This document shows positions 1-11,826 of a stretch of DNA of 64,000 nucleotides, one piece after another. How positions within the stretch are numbered: the first letter of the stretch is position 1; each line of letters opens with the position of its first letter. The notes beneath the pieces were generated by a model. The model was given only the letters and a program-made list of their open reading frames with translations. It ran no database searches and was not told the origin of the DNA. The position numbers were made by a program, and so were the translations under genes. This stretch comes from Wyeomyia smithii (Eukaryota; Arthropoda; Insecta; Diptera; Culicidae), in contig NC_073696.1 of NCBI RefSeq assembly GCF_029784165.1, positions 178,739,825 through 178,803,824 on the forward strand. The letters run 5' to 3'.

Positions 1-2781
1 GAACATCTCTCCAGAGTTACTTTAACCCGTACAGCATGTGTTCGATGCATATGGTGGTACTCGTAAGAGAAGAACGAGAGAAAGCAAAAAGGAATTCTGC
101 AATAAAAAAATCCCCGAAGAGCATAATCATGCAATGGCATTTTTCATTCTTAGGATTTCGGTGCATATCTTTGTCTTGGTCGGTCGTTTTGATTGCAACT
201 TTACTGGATACATAGGTATGTACCTACTAGTGTACGCAAACAGAGCGAATGCAGCTTAAACTTGACAATATGACTAAGAACCGATAGGAAGGCATTTAGA
301 ATGCATTGCATAAAATACTTGACCGTCATTTGAATGCATAGCCGGGAACACGTGCAGTACTGAAGGATGCTTATGCTAACACGTGACTAAATGCATCCAT
401 GGGCGTATAGTTGTGATGCGTACGCAATGAAAATATACACTGACATAGAGCGTGCATCACTTATCTCTATGCTGTCGCAGCTTCCTGTGTATTTTGAAGT
501 AATGTATTTTGAAGAGCACTTGTGGCTTTGATACTTTAATTGAAATTGGGAAATCGGTTTTCAAACAAGAACGTTGAACGTACCGGACAGGTAGTGATTT
601 ATAGCTACACTCTAAAAGCCAGGAAAATAGTTTTCAAAAATGCGTGACATACCTATGAACAATTTATTGTTTCAACATACATTCAAACACATTGTTCAAA
701 TTAAAAGTATTTCAAATTAATTGCAACGGGTTTCACTCTTGTCTGCCAGCTGCCACGGAACCCTTTAGATTGTGAAGATTAAAACAAAACACAAACCTCT
801 GAAGTACCATATAAAAACCGACAAAAAATAAACAGTCATAAAAAAAGGTGAAACTAGATCTAGTCAGTCAGTCCCTTGTCGGCGGCGGCTCCGTTCACGG
901 CGGTATAAGTCTGCCCTGACGGGGTCAAAGTATCAATGCGAGCCGGGGCAAAGGAGTGCGCCACGTGAAACATGCATAAACAATATTTGACTTTTCCCGT
1001 CTCCTTCCTTACCGCCTGGAGCCCAGATGCCGTACACATGTGCTCTTAATCACTCGCAGTTACTTAGCTCAATTTATACTTTTGTGTGCAGTCAGATAAA
1101 AATCGCTATATTTTTAGAAACCCGTGCCATGGTTTCCACGGATGAAAAGGCCGATCTCTGTCGTATGCTGGAAGCAAACAAATTTACATAAAATTTACAG
1201 TCGAGGCAAGCGAGGCACCCAAGGCGGAGGACGAAATAAAGTAGGAAACACGACATAACACAACATAAACGACGATGGGTGTCAACATCAGCCGGCAGTG
1301 GCGGAAATCTCGGTGCCGTTTGGAGGTCGCTCAAACATCGTTCCGGGAATGTCACTCCTGTCGGAGAAATAGTTTAATGGTTCGCTTACATTGTTCCAAC
1401 ATTTAACTTAATAGATTTTTCATTGGCCCATTTCTCTTGTTCACCCGAAATTGTTTCGCGGAAAGTCCAAACGAATGCACACTATTCCTTTGCGGTAATT
1501 CTTCAGCGTTATTGATGCGAGCAAGGGATAAAGGTTTTGCTTATTGGAGTGTAATGAATTATCTTCGGGAGCGTTAATAATAGGCGGGCGGCATTGTGAG
1601 CTGAAATCGGGCGTCGTCGTGCAAATAACACCGCTCATTTTTAACTTAGCGGTGTGTTACTTACAAATTACTGCTCATTTTTCTGTTATATGTGTTGATT
1701 TTTAGGCAATCATCATACGCATGTGGGGGATAATTTTTTCACATTTTTGTAGGAGTGTATTCATAGTAATGCTTCACTGATTGAACAAATCACAACTCGA
1801 CTTTTTTGATATGTTATTTTCATTGTGGAGTTTTTGCCACTCGTCCGTTTCAATATAAAATAACAGTTTTACGTCAAGAGTCGGATCAACGATACTTGGC
1901 CGTCTTCATTTACGATGTAATTTTTCTGATTATGGTCGCATAGCCCCGTGCATAATTTCGATTCAATTTCAATGAATATGAAAGGACTCAACAAGGGCTG
2001 AAAATGAGCACAAATGGATAATGAAAAATAATACGTTTGTGCTGTTTACCGTGATTGTCGGCTTTTCATCTAATCTTAGGTCACATTTTGAGGCATTGAA
2101 ACGATAAAAAGGTGATTGTGAAGGTAATTGATTTATTTCCGCTTTACGATTTTTGGAACTGATTCTTACTCCTCCGGTTGTTACTCTTTTTTGATCACTG
2201 ATTGTAACCAATCTATTGATTTTTTTGGTATTTCCACTTACCTTTTTTTTGCTGCTGTAATACTAAGAAATTATTTTTTTAAACTGTTTAGGCGCAATCA
2301 AAAACTAAAAAAATTAAACCGTGTTGTTCCTCGTAAATTTCTTTCGAATTTATTGTTGAAAAAACATAGTATATTTTACCGTGTGACATTGTGACATTTT
2401 TTTTAATATCGAGAAATAAATTAGACATAATATTTTCAAAAGTTTAATTTTTTCAAACAAACATGCCGTTTTTAGGAATGAACCCTGGGTCAGAATGGTC
2501 TGAATACCCAAGCAAAAGTTATGTGTCTTTCAGTCGAAAACATATACATATATTTATCAGTATCAAAAGTGTTCGTTGCAGATTCTAGCATTTTTATATT
2601 GATTTCGCTTGGAATTGTTAAAAAAGTGCATTACTGCTCACTGTGAGGGCAATTTAAAATACTGGTGGTAGAGCGTCTGAGTTTTGTCTGAAGTCATTCT
2701 TGCTGATTTACTTCACGTGGATTGGAAATTGCAACCTGCATGTTTTTCGAATTAAATATTTAGTTGATTTGAATTTGTGTG
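1..2781. other. No gene or element recognised
   Basis: AT-rich sequence with only short, unrelated open frames. Near 1626-1662 there is a small potential stem (acaccgct pairing with agcggtgt). A GC-richer patch lies around 880-1020. I see no coding or repeat signature that I can name. Confidence 0.5.
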
Positions 2782-3198
2782 CTACTGAACAATGCATTGA
2801 ATGGTACTTGTGTACGCGTTTGAAAACTGACACCAAACGGAGAAACCCTTGAGCTTTAGCTTGAGCTTGACGACAGCATATTTCGTAGTTGCTCTTCCGT
2901 GATAGATCTGAGCTAGTGAAGTTGCATAGAGAACCACGTATACGACAATTCGGGATGTATAATGTACAACAATTGAGTAGCTTCCGCTTTGTATAGATCG
3001 ATAGCGGCGCCGGCCACGTCCATCCGTTAGGGCGAGGGAGGAGATTGTAACTTCTGCATCTCCATGACTGCGACGGAGAGTAAGGGTTGTATCACCGTGG
3101 TAAGTGACGGAATCGAACGATGTTTCCGACATTACCGAGAAAGTAATGGCGGGTTGGTCAAGATATCTAGAGTTTAAATTTTTGGATAATATACGCAA
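2782..3198 (-). CDS. Unrecognised 138-aa open frame, doubtful
   Basis: An uninterrupted minus-strand frame in a locally GC-richer patch (about 2990-3100), longer than its neighbours. The product starts MRILSKNLNS and is basic in the middle (DGRGRRRYRS), with no signal peptide, membrane segment or motif that I recognise. It has no Gag, RT or transposase signature. It may be a chance frame in an unrecognised repeat. No function is proposed. Confidence 0.12.
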   Translation of the reverse strand: MRILSKNLNSRYLDQPAITFSVMSETSFDSVTYHGDTTLTLRRSHGDAEVTISSLALTDGRGRRRYRSIQSGSYSIVVHYTSRIVVYVVLYATSLAQIYHGRATTKYAVVKLKLKLKGFSVWCQFSNAYTSTIQCIVQ

Positions 3199-3925
3199 AA
3201 TTTTGTCAGCATTATTTTTATTTGAACACCTTCTGTTTTCGTTTTTGAATTTTTGTAGCTGTTGAGTATATAGACATTTTTAATAATTGTGATCATCATG
3301 ACACGAATATATGTGGAGTATATCTTAATTGATAATTAATTAGTACAAGTTGCCTAGGTACATATGTAGGTCACTCCATACGAAGTAACCACGAAAAATC
3401 GCAAACTTAGCATCAACTATCACGAATTTGGCTCAAAAAAGGGTAATTATTCATCTGGGTTCACTTTGGAAAAATCACAATTGTGGTGTCGATCGAAATA
3501 TTCCCCGCTATCTTTATTCTTTTGCTCACAATTCATAGACGTAAAATGTCCGAAAATACTGGCAGATGATTTTTAAAGAAAACAAACCGAGGAATTGAGA
3601 AGAAATATAATTTTTGACCGGAGGTGTGTCAAGATGGATTTTTTGTTGTATTTAAAAACTAAATTTACATTTTTCGGCAAATGCAGCTAATTGTATTTCA
3701 AATTTGATAATTTTAACGTGTTTTTTGAGAAATTTCACATAAGAAACAACTATCGTCTCGATTTTAACGAAATTAGATATGAATTTCTCCATTTTATAAC
3801 AAACAATGATATTCATTGGAAAAAGTCTGTTAACTGTCTAACTCGAAGAACAACCCAAAACCTGATATTTAGGATTTTTCTTCCAGTCAAAGCATCCAAA
3901 TATATAATAAATATATAAGCGCTCG
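3199..3925. other. No gene recognised
   Basis: AT-rich spacer with no coding or repeat signal that I can name, up to the 3' edge of the minus-strand RTE copy. Confidence 0.45.
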
Positions 3926-3981
3926 CTGATCAGCCTTCGTCTGCGTCCACGATTCATGTCCGTAGAGTACTACCAGGAGGA

Positions 3982-4386
3982 TCAGCGTATCTGTAGGCTG
4001 CGAGACTTTAGCTGACTACCTAATCCGTAATGAACCCTGTTCACTACCGCATTCCGTCTCTTCCTCTCGCAGCCCACATCGCTATCACACGTTATGAGTG
4101 TTTTAAAATAAATAAATTCATCAACCATTGCAGTACCTACACCCGTAGGAGTACCAAGCTCTCTGCCAGCCACCATCTTAGCAGTCAGTCCAATTTTAAC
4201 TGCTTCCCTTCTGAGAGCCGTAAAAGCTTCCTTCAGAGCTCTCAGATTAACATCGATGTCTTCCGCAAAGCTCAAAATCATGTAAAATTTCGCGATGATG
4301 GTACCGCTTCTCTGCATACCTGGCCGCAAAGCACCTTCCAAGGCTATGTTGGACAGCAAGTTCGAGAAGCCGTCCCCATGCTTCAT
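3982..4386 (-). pseudogene. RTE reverse transcriptase fragment
   Basis: A 134-residue remnant covering the RT palm to the thumb. It includes SNLLSNIALEGALR, the RSGTII...LSFAEDIDV block where the catalytic FADD has become FAED, and the downstream VDEFIYFKTLITCD...YGLGSQLKSRSLQIR segment typical of this family. A short deletion removes residues between the ADD block and the VAGR block. It matches the plus-strand copy at 59.2-59.7 kb segment by segment. Non-functional. Confidence 0.8.
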
Positions 4387-5343
4387 AACATATTACGTCA
4401 CAATCGTGTCCGAATCGTCAAGAGTTGCATGTATCAGCTTTGAAGTGTGCGAGTTGTGTTCTCGAAACTTGTCGAGGATCTGTCTCAATGTGAATATCTG
4501 GTCCTGCCTAAAAACCTCATTGGTATTCACCAACAGAGGTATTCTGAAACGATCTTAGTCGATGGAACAGGATGTGAAAGAGAATTTCAAATGTAAACTT
4601 AAGGAGGGTTATGACTTGATGGTTGCTACATTTGGGTCTGTTTCCTTTCTTATAAATAGATAGGGCATATGAGTCGTCGCAACCTGTCAGTGCCTTGTGA
4701 ATTGCACCTTTCAGCTGCTCGCTTCCGACTTTTTGGTTTTCCAGTTCTCTGCAAGCTTTTTTTAAGGTTGGTAGATCCATAGCTTGTCCTTAGTTTCCAA
4801 CTTCTATCCTATTCTCCTCGACGACTCTCCTACCTTCCTCACCCTTCAAAGCCGCTTTGGAGTATTGTTTCCAACGCTTGACCTCATAGGTAATCAGGTG
4901 TACCTCCCTGTCATTTCTGCAACAACTTTCCTCCGTCACTTTTAAACACTACGTTTCTAGCCACGAACTAGGCGGGGTTCCCATTGCCTATGCCTATCAC
5001 ATCTTACCCTGTTCCAATGGCCGCGTCTTGGATGTACTTCCACTGCTCGTTCAGGTTCACTTCAACAGGTTCACCGATCTGTCTATCTCTACAGCAACTC
5101 CTTCCACTGAGAGCCTCTGGATATTCAGACCTATCTTTCTTCACGATCTTGATTTGAATACGTTACGGTGCAAATATTGCCTACCACGAGATAGTGATCT
5201 GATTCGACGTTTTACCCCGGGAAAAACAGTACACCGATAGCATCTGAAAAGGTCCGGCTGTCTGATCGACATGCTCATCGCATGTGATTGATCTGGGAGC
5301 TGTTCTGGGGTATCTCTAGGTATGCTTCCGAATGTTCTGACGT

Positions 5344-5440
5344 GCAATTGCTTCAATCCATTGTCGTTGGTGGTAGAATAAACGTTTTCAATTTGCAATT
5401 GCTTCAATCCATTGTCGTTGGTGGTAGAATAAACGTTTTC
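5344..5440. repeat. 51-bp tandem duplication, two units
   Basis: The sequence starting gcaattgcttcaatccattg at 5344 recurs at 5395. The first 46 bases of each unit are identical; a 5-base linker separates them. It lies inside the endonuclease remnant of the decayed RTE copy. Confidence 0.9.
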
Positions 5441-5629
5441 TCTACCATGATCGAGGTTTTTATCTCCGATGGTGATTCATATGTTGTATGAGTGCCCATG
5501 CAGTCTTCATACATTTTCTCAAGTAGCTCGCGAAACTCCTCCTTTACGTCGTCAGTTTTATCATTTGTCGGCCCGTACATGTAGATAAGACTGTGATTGA
5601 AGAATCTGGTCTTGATCCTCAATGCGCAA

Positions 5630-5812
5630 CAAATAACTTGACCTTCTGTTTATTGTACACAGATTTCGCAACCAACAGTTTAGTGTACAGGAAAATTGCG
5701 GGTCTGGCACTACCAGTCTCTTCCGAGCCGAGACTCGAACCTACAACGACTGACTTGTTAGGCCAGCGAGACGAACTGGAGGCATAGACATGTCATTAAC
5801 AGGACTCTCCCT
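5630..5812 (-). mobile_element. tRNA-derived SINE inserted in RTE copy
   Basis: On the minus strand the segment carries a consensus-like RNA polymerase III B box (ggttcgagtctcg, about 5737-5725). It ends in a tail, ...aataaacagaaggtcaagtt, that is familiar from mosquito tRNA-related SINEs. It interrupts the endonuclease frame: sequence matching the RTE copy at 52.03-52.1 kb lies on both sides. I cannot place an A box with confidence, so the 5' part may be truncated or diverged, and no clean target duplication is visible. Confidence 0.6.
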
Positions 5813-6114
5813 AATGACACGCTTCATTTGGTTCCCTAGTAGCATGAAACCGACGCTCCGTTCTCCTCTTTCGCTGCCACTGTAATAGATGTGGTTAGAA
5901 TTCATACTCGAATAGATGAATTCTCCTTTTTCTCCTAATAAGTCGGACGCCATTACTATTTGAGCACGCTAACTTTCACAAGATAGATGATTCATCGTGA
6001 GATTAGGAAATATGTTATCGCATCGCCTACCAACGTGATTCTTACCAGATGGTTACAGTTATTTTGTTTGGTTTTACATTTAATTTTATGTTTTAGACAA
6101 TTTCCGTGGAATGG

Positions 6115-6979
6115 GGTGAAATTGATCAGTGGGGTAAAATTGATCACCTGAATATTCGTGACAAAAGATACTAATCAAAAGAAATTGCTCTTACAACACT
6201 TGGCAATGTTAACGTGTCCTTAAACGCAACTTTTGCATGATTTACATACCTGTCAAAGTTAACCCTTGCATGCCGGGTACAATTTTTCATATTTACGAAA
6301 AATTCTTCTGACTCAGTCAAAACTCAATCAAATTTGATCAAACAAGTTTTCAAATAACAAAAAAAAAAGTATTGAATTTACTCAAAGTAATCTTAGTTGA
6401 GGGTTAATTACGGTAAATTTGGAGAATTGAGTAAAGTTTGATAAAAGCTCAAAAAATGTGTATTCAACAATGATCATTCCATGCCATTAAAGAAATACTG
6501 ATGAACTCGCAGAAAACCACAAAGATTTTAATTTCAGAGCTAGTTTTTGAGCTTTTGCAACAAACCGATTCGAAATCGGTTTAGCGACGATTAAATAAGA
6601 GCAAATTTAGCAACAAGCAGCTCGTGAACCAAAATAAACAAATTTTAACCTGAAATATCGTTATTTTCGTTTCCGAACTAGCTGTAAATGATGTTTTTCA
6701 GTACAGAAATCAACATTTATCTTAAGCATATGAAAAAAAAGCACATTGCCAAAAGAATGTATGGATTTTAATGGTGATCAATTCCACCCCACTTTACCTC
6801 ATAGTAGCATGTAGAATTATCGAATTTGTTTCATGAAGTAGAAGACAGAAATTTCACCAATAGCCATAAAGGGTTACTGGAGCACTTGTTTTAAAATTAT
6901 ATTATTTCGGGAAAAATTTACATGAAGCTAGTTAATTGGAAATTGTTATAAAAATTGATCAATTTCACCCCGTTCCATG
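6115..6979. mobile_element. Non-autonomous TIR element
   Basis: The outer ends are inverted repeats of about 25 bp: ccgtggaatggggtgaaatt at 6115 and its complement ending cgttccatga at about 6980. A second inner pair (ggggtaaaattgatcacc, about 6131-6149, versus ggtgatcaattccacccc, 6774-6791) suggests a nested or doubled terminus. There is no transposase frame inside. The motif is of a kind I associate with mosquito MITEs; the family name is not certain. Confidence 0.6.
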
Positions 6980-7117
6980 ATACTGTTATAGAGGCATTCC
7001 ATGGAAAATAGGTAAAAGAATATATTTTTTGACATATCATTTCCGATTTCGCTGAAACTTTTCACAGTTGTTCCTTTTTGATAATGAAGTCATTTTATGA
7101 TAACAATTCTTCATGTA

Positions 7118-8058
7118 CACGGTGACAAAAAAGTCTGGTCACACTTTTTTGGGGTCGCCTGTAGCCTACACGTTGCATCTCTCTGGTGCCATCTATATGT
7201 CAAATGAAAGGGTTGACTTTGCTGCCCAAAGTGGCAGAGTTTCGATTCTGTGCAGTTTGTTTACATTGAGTTGTGAGCCATGGCAGAGTTAAGAGCAGCT
7301 GTTATCTCTGAATGTGTGAAAGGGTTCAAACCCGGTCAACGGTCGCGGGAGTTGCTCGGTTGGCGCGCAGATGACGAGATTATTTTCTCGGACGAAAAGC
7401 TGTTCGTTTTGGAGCAAACAGTCAATCGCCAAAATGATCGAGTTTGGAGTGTGAACCTCCAGCAAGCTCCTGCGGACAAGCTGAGCGTTTCCCGGTTCCA
7501 AAATAAGACGTTAGTGATGGTTTGGGGAGCCATTTGCAAGAGAGGTAAACTGCCTCTTATTTTAATCGATAAAGGAGTCCAAATCAACGCAGCGTACTAC
7601 CTGGACATGGTTTTGAATAAAAATGTTCTGCCTCAAGCTGAACTATTGTTTGGAGACGACTACTACTGCTTCTAGCAAGATGGCGCCCCATCCCACACCG
7701 CAAAGGTTGTTCAGGCGTTTTGTGAGGAAAACTTCCGGATCTGAATCCACTGGATTATTTCGTGTGGGGATACATGATGTCGAAGCTGAACGACTATAAA
7801 ATAACAAATTTGGAGCAATTCAAGCGAGTTATCACGAAAATCTGGGACGAGATGGAGCACGTGCGCGCCGCTTGCGACGACTTTCCGAGACGTCTGAAGC
7901 TGGTTCGATCAGAGAAAGGTGGTGTAATTCCGAGATATCGTCTGTGAAGTATCTTTATGAGTTACTGAATGAAGCTATGAAAGCCAGATTCAGACGTTCT
8001 TCTTATTCTTTGAAATATTGAGATTTTCCTGTGTGACCGGACTTTTTTGTCACCCTGT
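7118..8058 (+). mobile_element. Mariner-like DNA transposon, defective
   Basis: A 941-bp element with about 27-bp terminal inverted repeats (cacggtgacaaaaaagtctg on the left; complement of acttttttgtcaccctg on the right), flanked on both sides by TA (7116-7117 and 8059-8060). That is the target duplication of the Tc1/mariner superfamily. It sits in the left arm of the foldback element, and the uninterrupted right arm shows the empty TA site. It carries a broken transposase. Confidence 0.9.
7280..7947 (+). pseudogene. Mariner-type transposase, broken
   Basis: Starts MAELRAAVISECVKGFKPGQ, then jumps to the catalytic domain, so most of the N-terminal DNA-binding region is deleted. The first catalytic Asp is in IIFSDEKLF. 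The second is in QDGAPSHTA, just after an in-frame TAG at 7673-7675. The third acidic position falls in LNPLDYFVWGY and is reached only after a deletion and frame change near 7735. Aspartate at the third position suggests one of the DD..D mariner subgroups of insects. It cannot make an active transposase. Confidence 0.85.
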
Positions 8059-8182
8059 AGACCAGCTGCTGCTGCTTCAAAAGTGCCTATTCAAAATATT
8101 GACTTATAGATAAAAATTTATGTATCAGGAAAACGACTTGTTTGATTGAAATGTAGGCAGCAAAGTTATAGGTAATAAAATT

Positions 8183-9148
8183 GCGGTAACGTATGAGGAA
8201 AAAAATCCGAACAAACTTTCAATTCCAAATTAAAATCTTGCGTAACTTATTTTTCTATACTTGGTTGTTTATTCAAGTAATGTAACTCATTAACAAACCT
8301 CATAGGAAAAACTCAGCTCCACATCGCGCTGATCTCCTGATCCTCTGGGGTACTTGCTTTATAGATTCCTGAATTCCGGATGTTTCAATTGTTTTGAGCT
8401 CCTTCTCGATTTTTCTATCAAACAATCGACGTTTTTTGCTCTGTAACCTTTATGGTAGACCATTCGCTTCAAATTTGCTCAGAAAGTTTCAATAGACTGC
8501 AGCTGTGGCACATTTTGAGGATTGTATCCTTTCGGAATAAACCCGATATTGCCTTGCCGCAAATTCGCTAAAGTTGCATTAGCATAAATTAACAATGCAA
8601 GCTCTGGCCAAAACACTACTTTGTAATTTTTATGGTACTTATATTTAAAGTTTTAAACCTATTTCATGCAGATACTTGTTCACCGTTTTTATATCAATCG
8701 AATATTTATTGCCCAGCTCACGATATGATTACGCCGACCGACCAGTCGTTTCCGCCCTTAATTTTGCTCGAACTTTGTACTCTTGCAAAGTGGATTTTCG
8801 TCCGGAACCAGATTTTTATTTGAAGATATTTTAATTCTCGAAGAGTTTGTCAATAATGTTTATAACTGTTTTTATTTATATCCAAGATCTTTAGAACAGT
8901 AAAACACTTCACTTTTAGATTTTTCTTAATGTCGCTCACAAAAATTGCAAATCAATTTACGACGATCTTCTTCCGACCACGCCTTTTTCCCAACTAATCG
9001 TCACTTGACAGAATCGACTAGTCGTGTTACCAGTTATATAAAAGTGGATCTTCATTTCGTGGAAAAGGATTTTTCGATTTGTGCAGCACTTCAAAATCCT
9101 AGACCAATTAAAAAGTTGTTCGGATTTTTTTCCTCACACGTTACTCTG
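8183..9148 (-). mobile_element. Tc1-like DNA transposon, deleted copy
   Basis: About 966 bp with inverted ends: gcggtaacgtatgaggaaaa from 8183, and the complement of ttcctcacacgttactctg ending near 9148. It sits in the second break of the left arm of the foldback element. The minus-strand interior keeps only the two ends of a transposase, so this is an internally deleted derivative. Confidence 0.8.
8300..9060 (-). pseudogene. Tc1-like transposase remnant
   Basis: Minus-strand reading gives a helix-turn-helix-like piece (KTVNKYLHEIGL, about 8690-8650), then directly the C-terminal catalytic end. That end holds the phrase PQNVPQLQSIETF, a stop, then ANLKRMVYHKGYRAKN, which is the block around the third catalytic residue in Tc1-type enzymes. 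The central part with the first two aspartates is missing. There are several stops. It is non-functional, and the superfamily call rests on this C-terminal block and the TIRs. Confidence 0.7.
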
Positions 9149-10011
9149 TAAAAATTTTGTTATTCTGTGCCAAATTTTCTAATTTGTCACAAAATATTGA
9201 ATGTCTCATAAAGTCTCATAAACCTTTTTTACAAATCTAGTTTTTTTTCACACATTGAAAATGACAATATCCTTTGTCAAAACTTGGTGATGATAAAATG
9301 AAAAACAAAAAAGTTATGAACGTTTGAGTATTTTGACATTTTCACTCTGAACTTTTTTTGAGTGTTTTTTTTTTCTAGCTACACATAACAATGTTGAAAA
9401 TTTAACACCAAGTGCATGATATCAATGCAACGCACTGTTTTTGAACCATAATCGAACTTTTTAATACTGGCTCTGTTGAAATTGAACTTGCGTAATTCAC
9501 CGGCGAACCCTTTCATTTGGAAGTTTTAAAAACAAGCCGAACACACAAGGTAACCAATTTATACAGTGCGTGTTTAAATCAAGTAAATCCAGATTTAGAA
9601 AGCCGAGAGCTGGGATATTGAGTACAGACAGGTTTTGCTATTGAAGTTGCGCAGTCCACGCTACTACTAAAATTAATTGAGGATCAATGATTAAAAAATT
9701 AGATTTTTGAAAAACTTTTACTTTTTGAGATATTCGATATTTTGTGACAATTTAGAAAATTTGGCCTGGAAAAAATATTTTTTTTACAGTATAAGGATAT
9801 TTTTTCTAGAATCACAATTTTATTACCTACAACTTTGCTGAAGACATCATTTCAATCAAACAAGTAGTTTTTCTGAAATCGAAATTTTTATCTACCAGTT
9901 ACCATTTTGAAAAGGCCCTTTTGAAGTAGCAGTCGCGAGTTAAGAAGAACTGGTACCATAAAATGACTTTATTATCAAAAAGGAACAACTGTGAAAAGTT
10001 TCAGCGAAAAG

Positions 10012-11165
10012 GTCGGTTTGTATTTGTATTTGAATAATTCATGACAACAATGCCTTAATGAATAGTTCAGCTTGAGCACAGCACTGTTCTATCACATTCT
10101 AATCACAGTTCTAAGTCTATTCACAGAACATAGAGTCGGTTCGTCAAACTCAAAGTGGTTTTCAACATCAGTGCAGCCGCGAATACACGCTGTAAAAGGT
10201 TCATTGTTTCTGAACGTGGTACGGTGACATCGTGTTTCGAAGAGGTCTTCTCGGAATATGAAAATTCACTACTTGGAGTAGTCTAGGGGATTTCACCGTT
10301 TAAAGTTTAGCGATGAACAGTGATTGCTGTTGCCGGCACCTATCAGAAAACGATGGTAGAACGCTGGGATTTTTTCAGGATAAGTTCCTTAGTGCCAGGC
10401 AAAAAATTTTTTGCTGAACCCGTTTAATCCTAAATCTCCACGTTACCTGGTAAGGATGGCATACCCAAAATTGGGTGTACGAGTGCGCAGTACAATGATT
10501 TCCAGAAAAGTCCTTTGCAATCTTGTATAAGAAGCCTAATTGTCGTGGTGATTTGAGTCCATTTTTGAGTTCAATATAATTCCCAAGTCTGCCACCTCAC
10601 TAACTCTTGCAATTTAATTGCTCTCGATATGGCATTTGAACAAAATCGGTTGTAATATACGATGAAACGTGATAACCTGGAATTTTTTCACACTAATAAT
10701 CAATTTAATTCGATGGCACCATTCAACAGACAAACTCAGACAGTTTTGTGAACGCCAACAATCCTCCTGTGTTTGTGCGATACCATACAACTTTAAGTCG
10801 TCGGCATACACCTGTTTGAGACAACGTTTCAAAGCAGCGTCATTAAAAAACAAAATAAATTGCAGCGGTCTGAGAATACTGCCTTGTGGAACACCGGACT
10901 TATTTGAGAAAGGCCGTTATACACAACCATCAATCTTTACTCTAAGTTCATGATCTGTTAGATTGGATTCCAGCCAGGACGGCAGTTGAGTATAAATGCC
11001 GAGCCGAGACAATTTTTGTAACAATATTTGATGGTCGATTTTATCGAATGCTGTCTTCAAGTCAGTATAAATCGCATTGACTACTTCCTTCACGCTGAAT
11101 TGAAAATCTAAAAAATGGTCACACAATTGAATGAAACCAGGCAGTTCCAATTGGTAGTTATCATT
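10012..11165 (-). mobile_element. CR1/L2-like LINE, 5'-truncated relic
   Basis: Minus-strand RT relic. 11150-10917 encodes TDLKTAFDKIDHQILLQKL, the palm motif A. About 10930-10614 gives the GIL/GVPQGS-like block followed by KQVYADDLKLYG (motif C, YADD intact). The C-terminal thumb and tail continue in other frames to about 10080 (DLFETRCHRTTFRNNEPF). The 3' end is a short-repeat tail (caaatacaaatacaaa on the minus strand, about 10037-10015) as in CR1/L2-type LINEs. The tail stops a few bases from the outer end of the foldback element. It is dead, with frameshifts and stops, and no endonuclease is present. Confidence 0.75.
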
Positions 11166-11826
11166 GCCGATACTTGGCAGGGTAACTAGCGAGACTCGTT
11201 GAAGAAGAGCAGTAGAGTTTATATATCAGCGTGTAGAGAGAAGAGTAAAAGTACAAAAAACAGACATTCACATCCGACAAAATCCTAAACGTGCCACACC
11301 AATCTCAGTGGCTATGATATACCAATAAAAATTAGAGCGGTAAGCATATGCAATACAATTAATATAGAATAATGTTCTTAAAAGTTTTATATTCGAATCT
11401 CGTGATGAAAAGGCTAACTTTGCTAGAGATGAATTCCTCTCGGCCTTAGCAAAACAGAAAAGTACACCATGCTTTACCAAAATTTAAAAGTTCTTTAAAT
11501 CTAAATACTATTTCAACATTTCTTCTATAGTTCCTATTAACAGTGTGCAAGTATTTAAATTATTTACAACAGTGCAACAAAACCAGTAAAACACAAAAGT
11601 CAGAAATTGTTCTTAGTATAAATTAAATTCAATCTAAAATGTATCTTACAGCGGTTATCTTAGCAGCCTCGGAAGGTTTCAGTGATTGGAGCTGGAATGT
11701 TTTTTTGATTGAAAAATTTAATACTTGTTGATTTTTTACACATGTGACCGAAAATAATACAAGGTAAGAAAAGTTCTTACCTTTTATTTCTTTTCCGAGC
11801 AAAGTCATTCTTCATACAGGAATATA
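11166..11826. other. No gene recognised
   Basis: AT-rich spacer. I see only short frames and a small palindrome near 11764-11783 (aggtaagaaaagttcttacct). Nothing else that I can name. Confidence 0.45.

Larger units (their letters stand above)
3926..5955 (-). mobile_element. RTE-clade LINE, decayed copy (family 1)
   Basis: Minus-strand relic of the same LINE family as the copies at 33.8-35.1 and 51.2-60.1 kb. Read right to left it keeps endonuclease scraps (about 5955-5410: phrases such as YYSGSERGERSVGFMLLGNQ and FFNHSLIYMYGPTNDKTDD), then the RT fingers (about 4780-4517: YKKGNRP, ITLLKF, FHRLRSFQNTSVGEYQ) and the RT palm to C-terminus (4386-3982). All three frames are used, with many stops and deletions, so it is dead. 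It was later hit by a SINE and by a 51-bp tandem duplication. The family name rests on the RTE/BovB-type endonuclease (craniofacial-development-protein-2-like) and RT motifs. The exact ends are not clear. Confidence 0.8.
7046..10008. mobile_element. Foldback element with two nested insertions
   Basis: Two long inverted arms. The right arm is continuous at about 9725-10008. The left arm is in three pieces: 7046-7117, 8061-8182 and 9149-9215. The pieces match the complement of the right arm in order (for example cgctgaaacttttcacagtt; ttgtttgattgaaatg; caaattttctaatttgtcac). Removing the inserts at 7118-8058 and 8183-9148 restores a left arm of about 265 bp around a loop of about 510 bp (9216-9724). 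I see no coding capacity of its own. Confidence 0.8.

Noticed and set aside
5741..5953. Separate small gene of 70 codons
   Set aside because: Its first 45 residues are the RTE endonuclease; the rest is SINE sequence read through.
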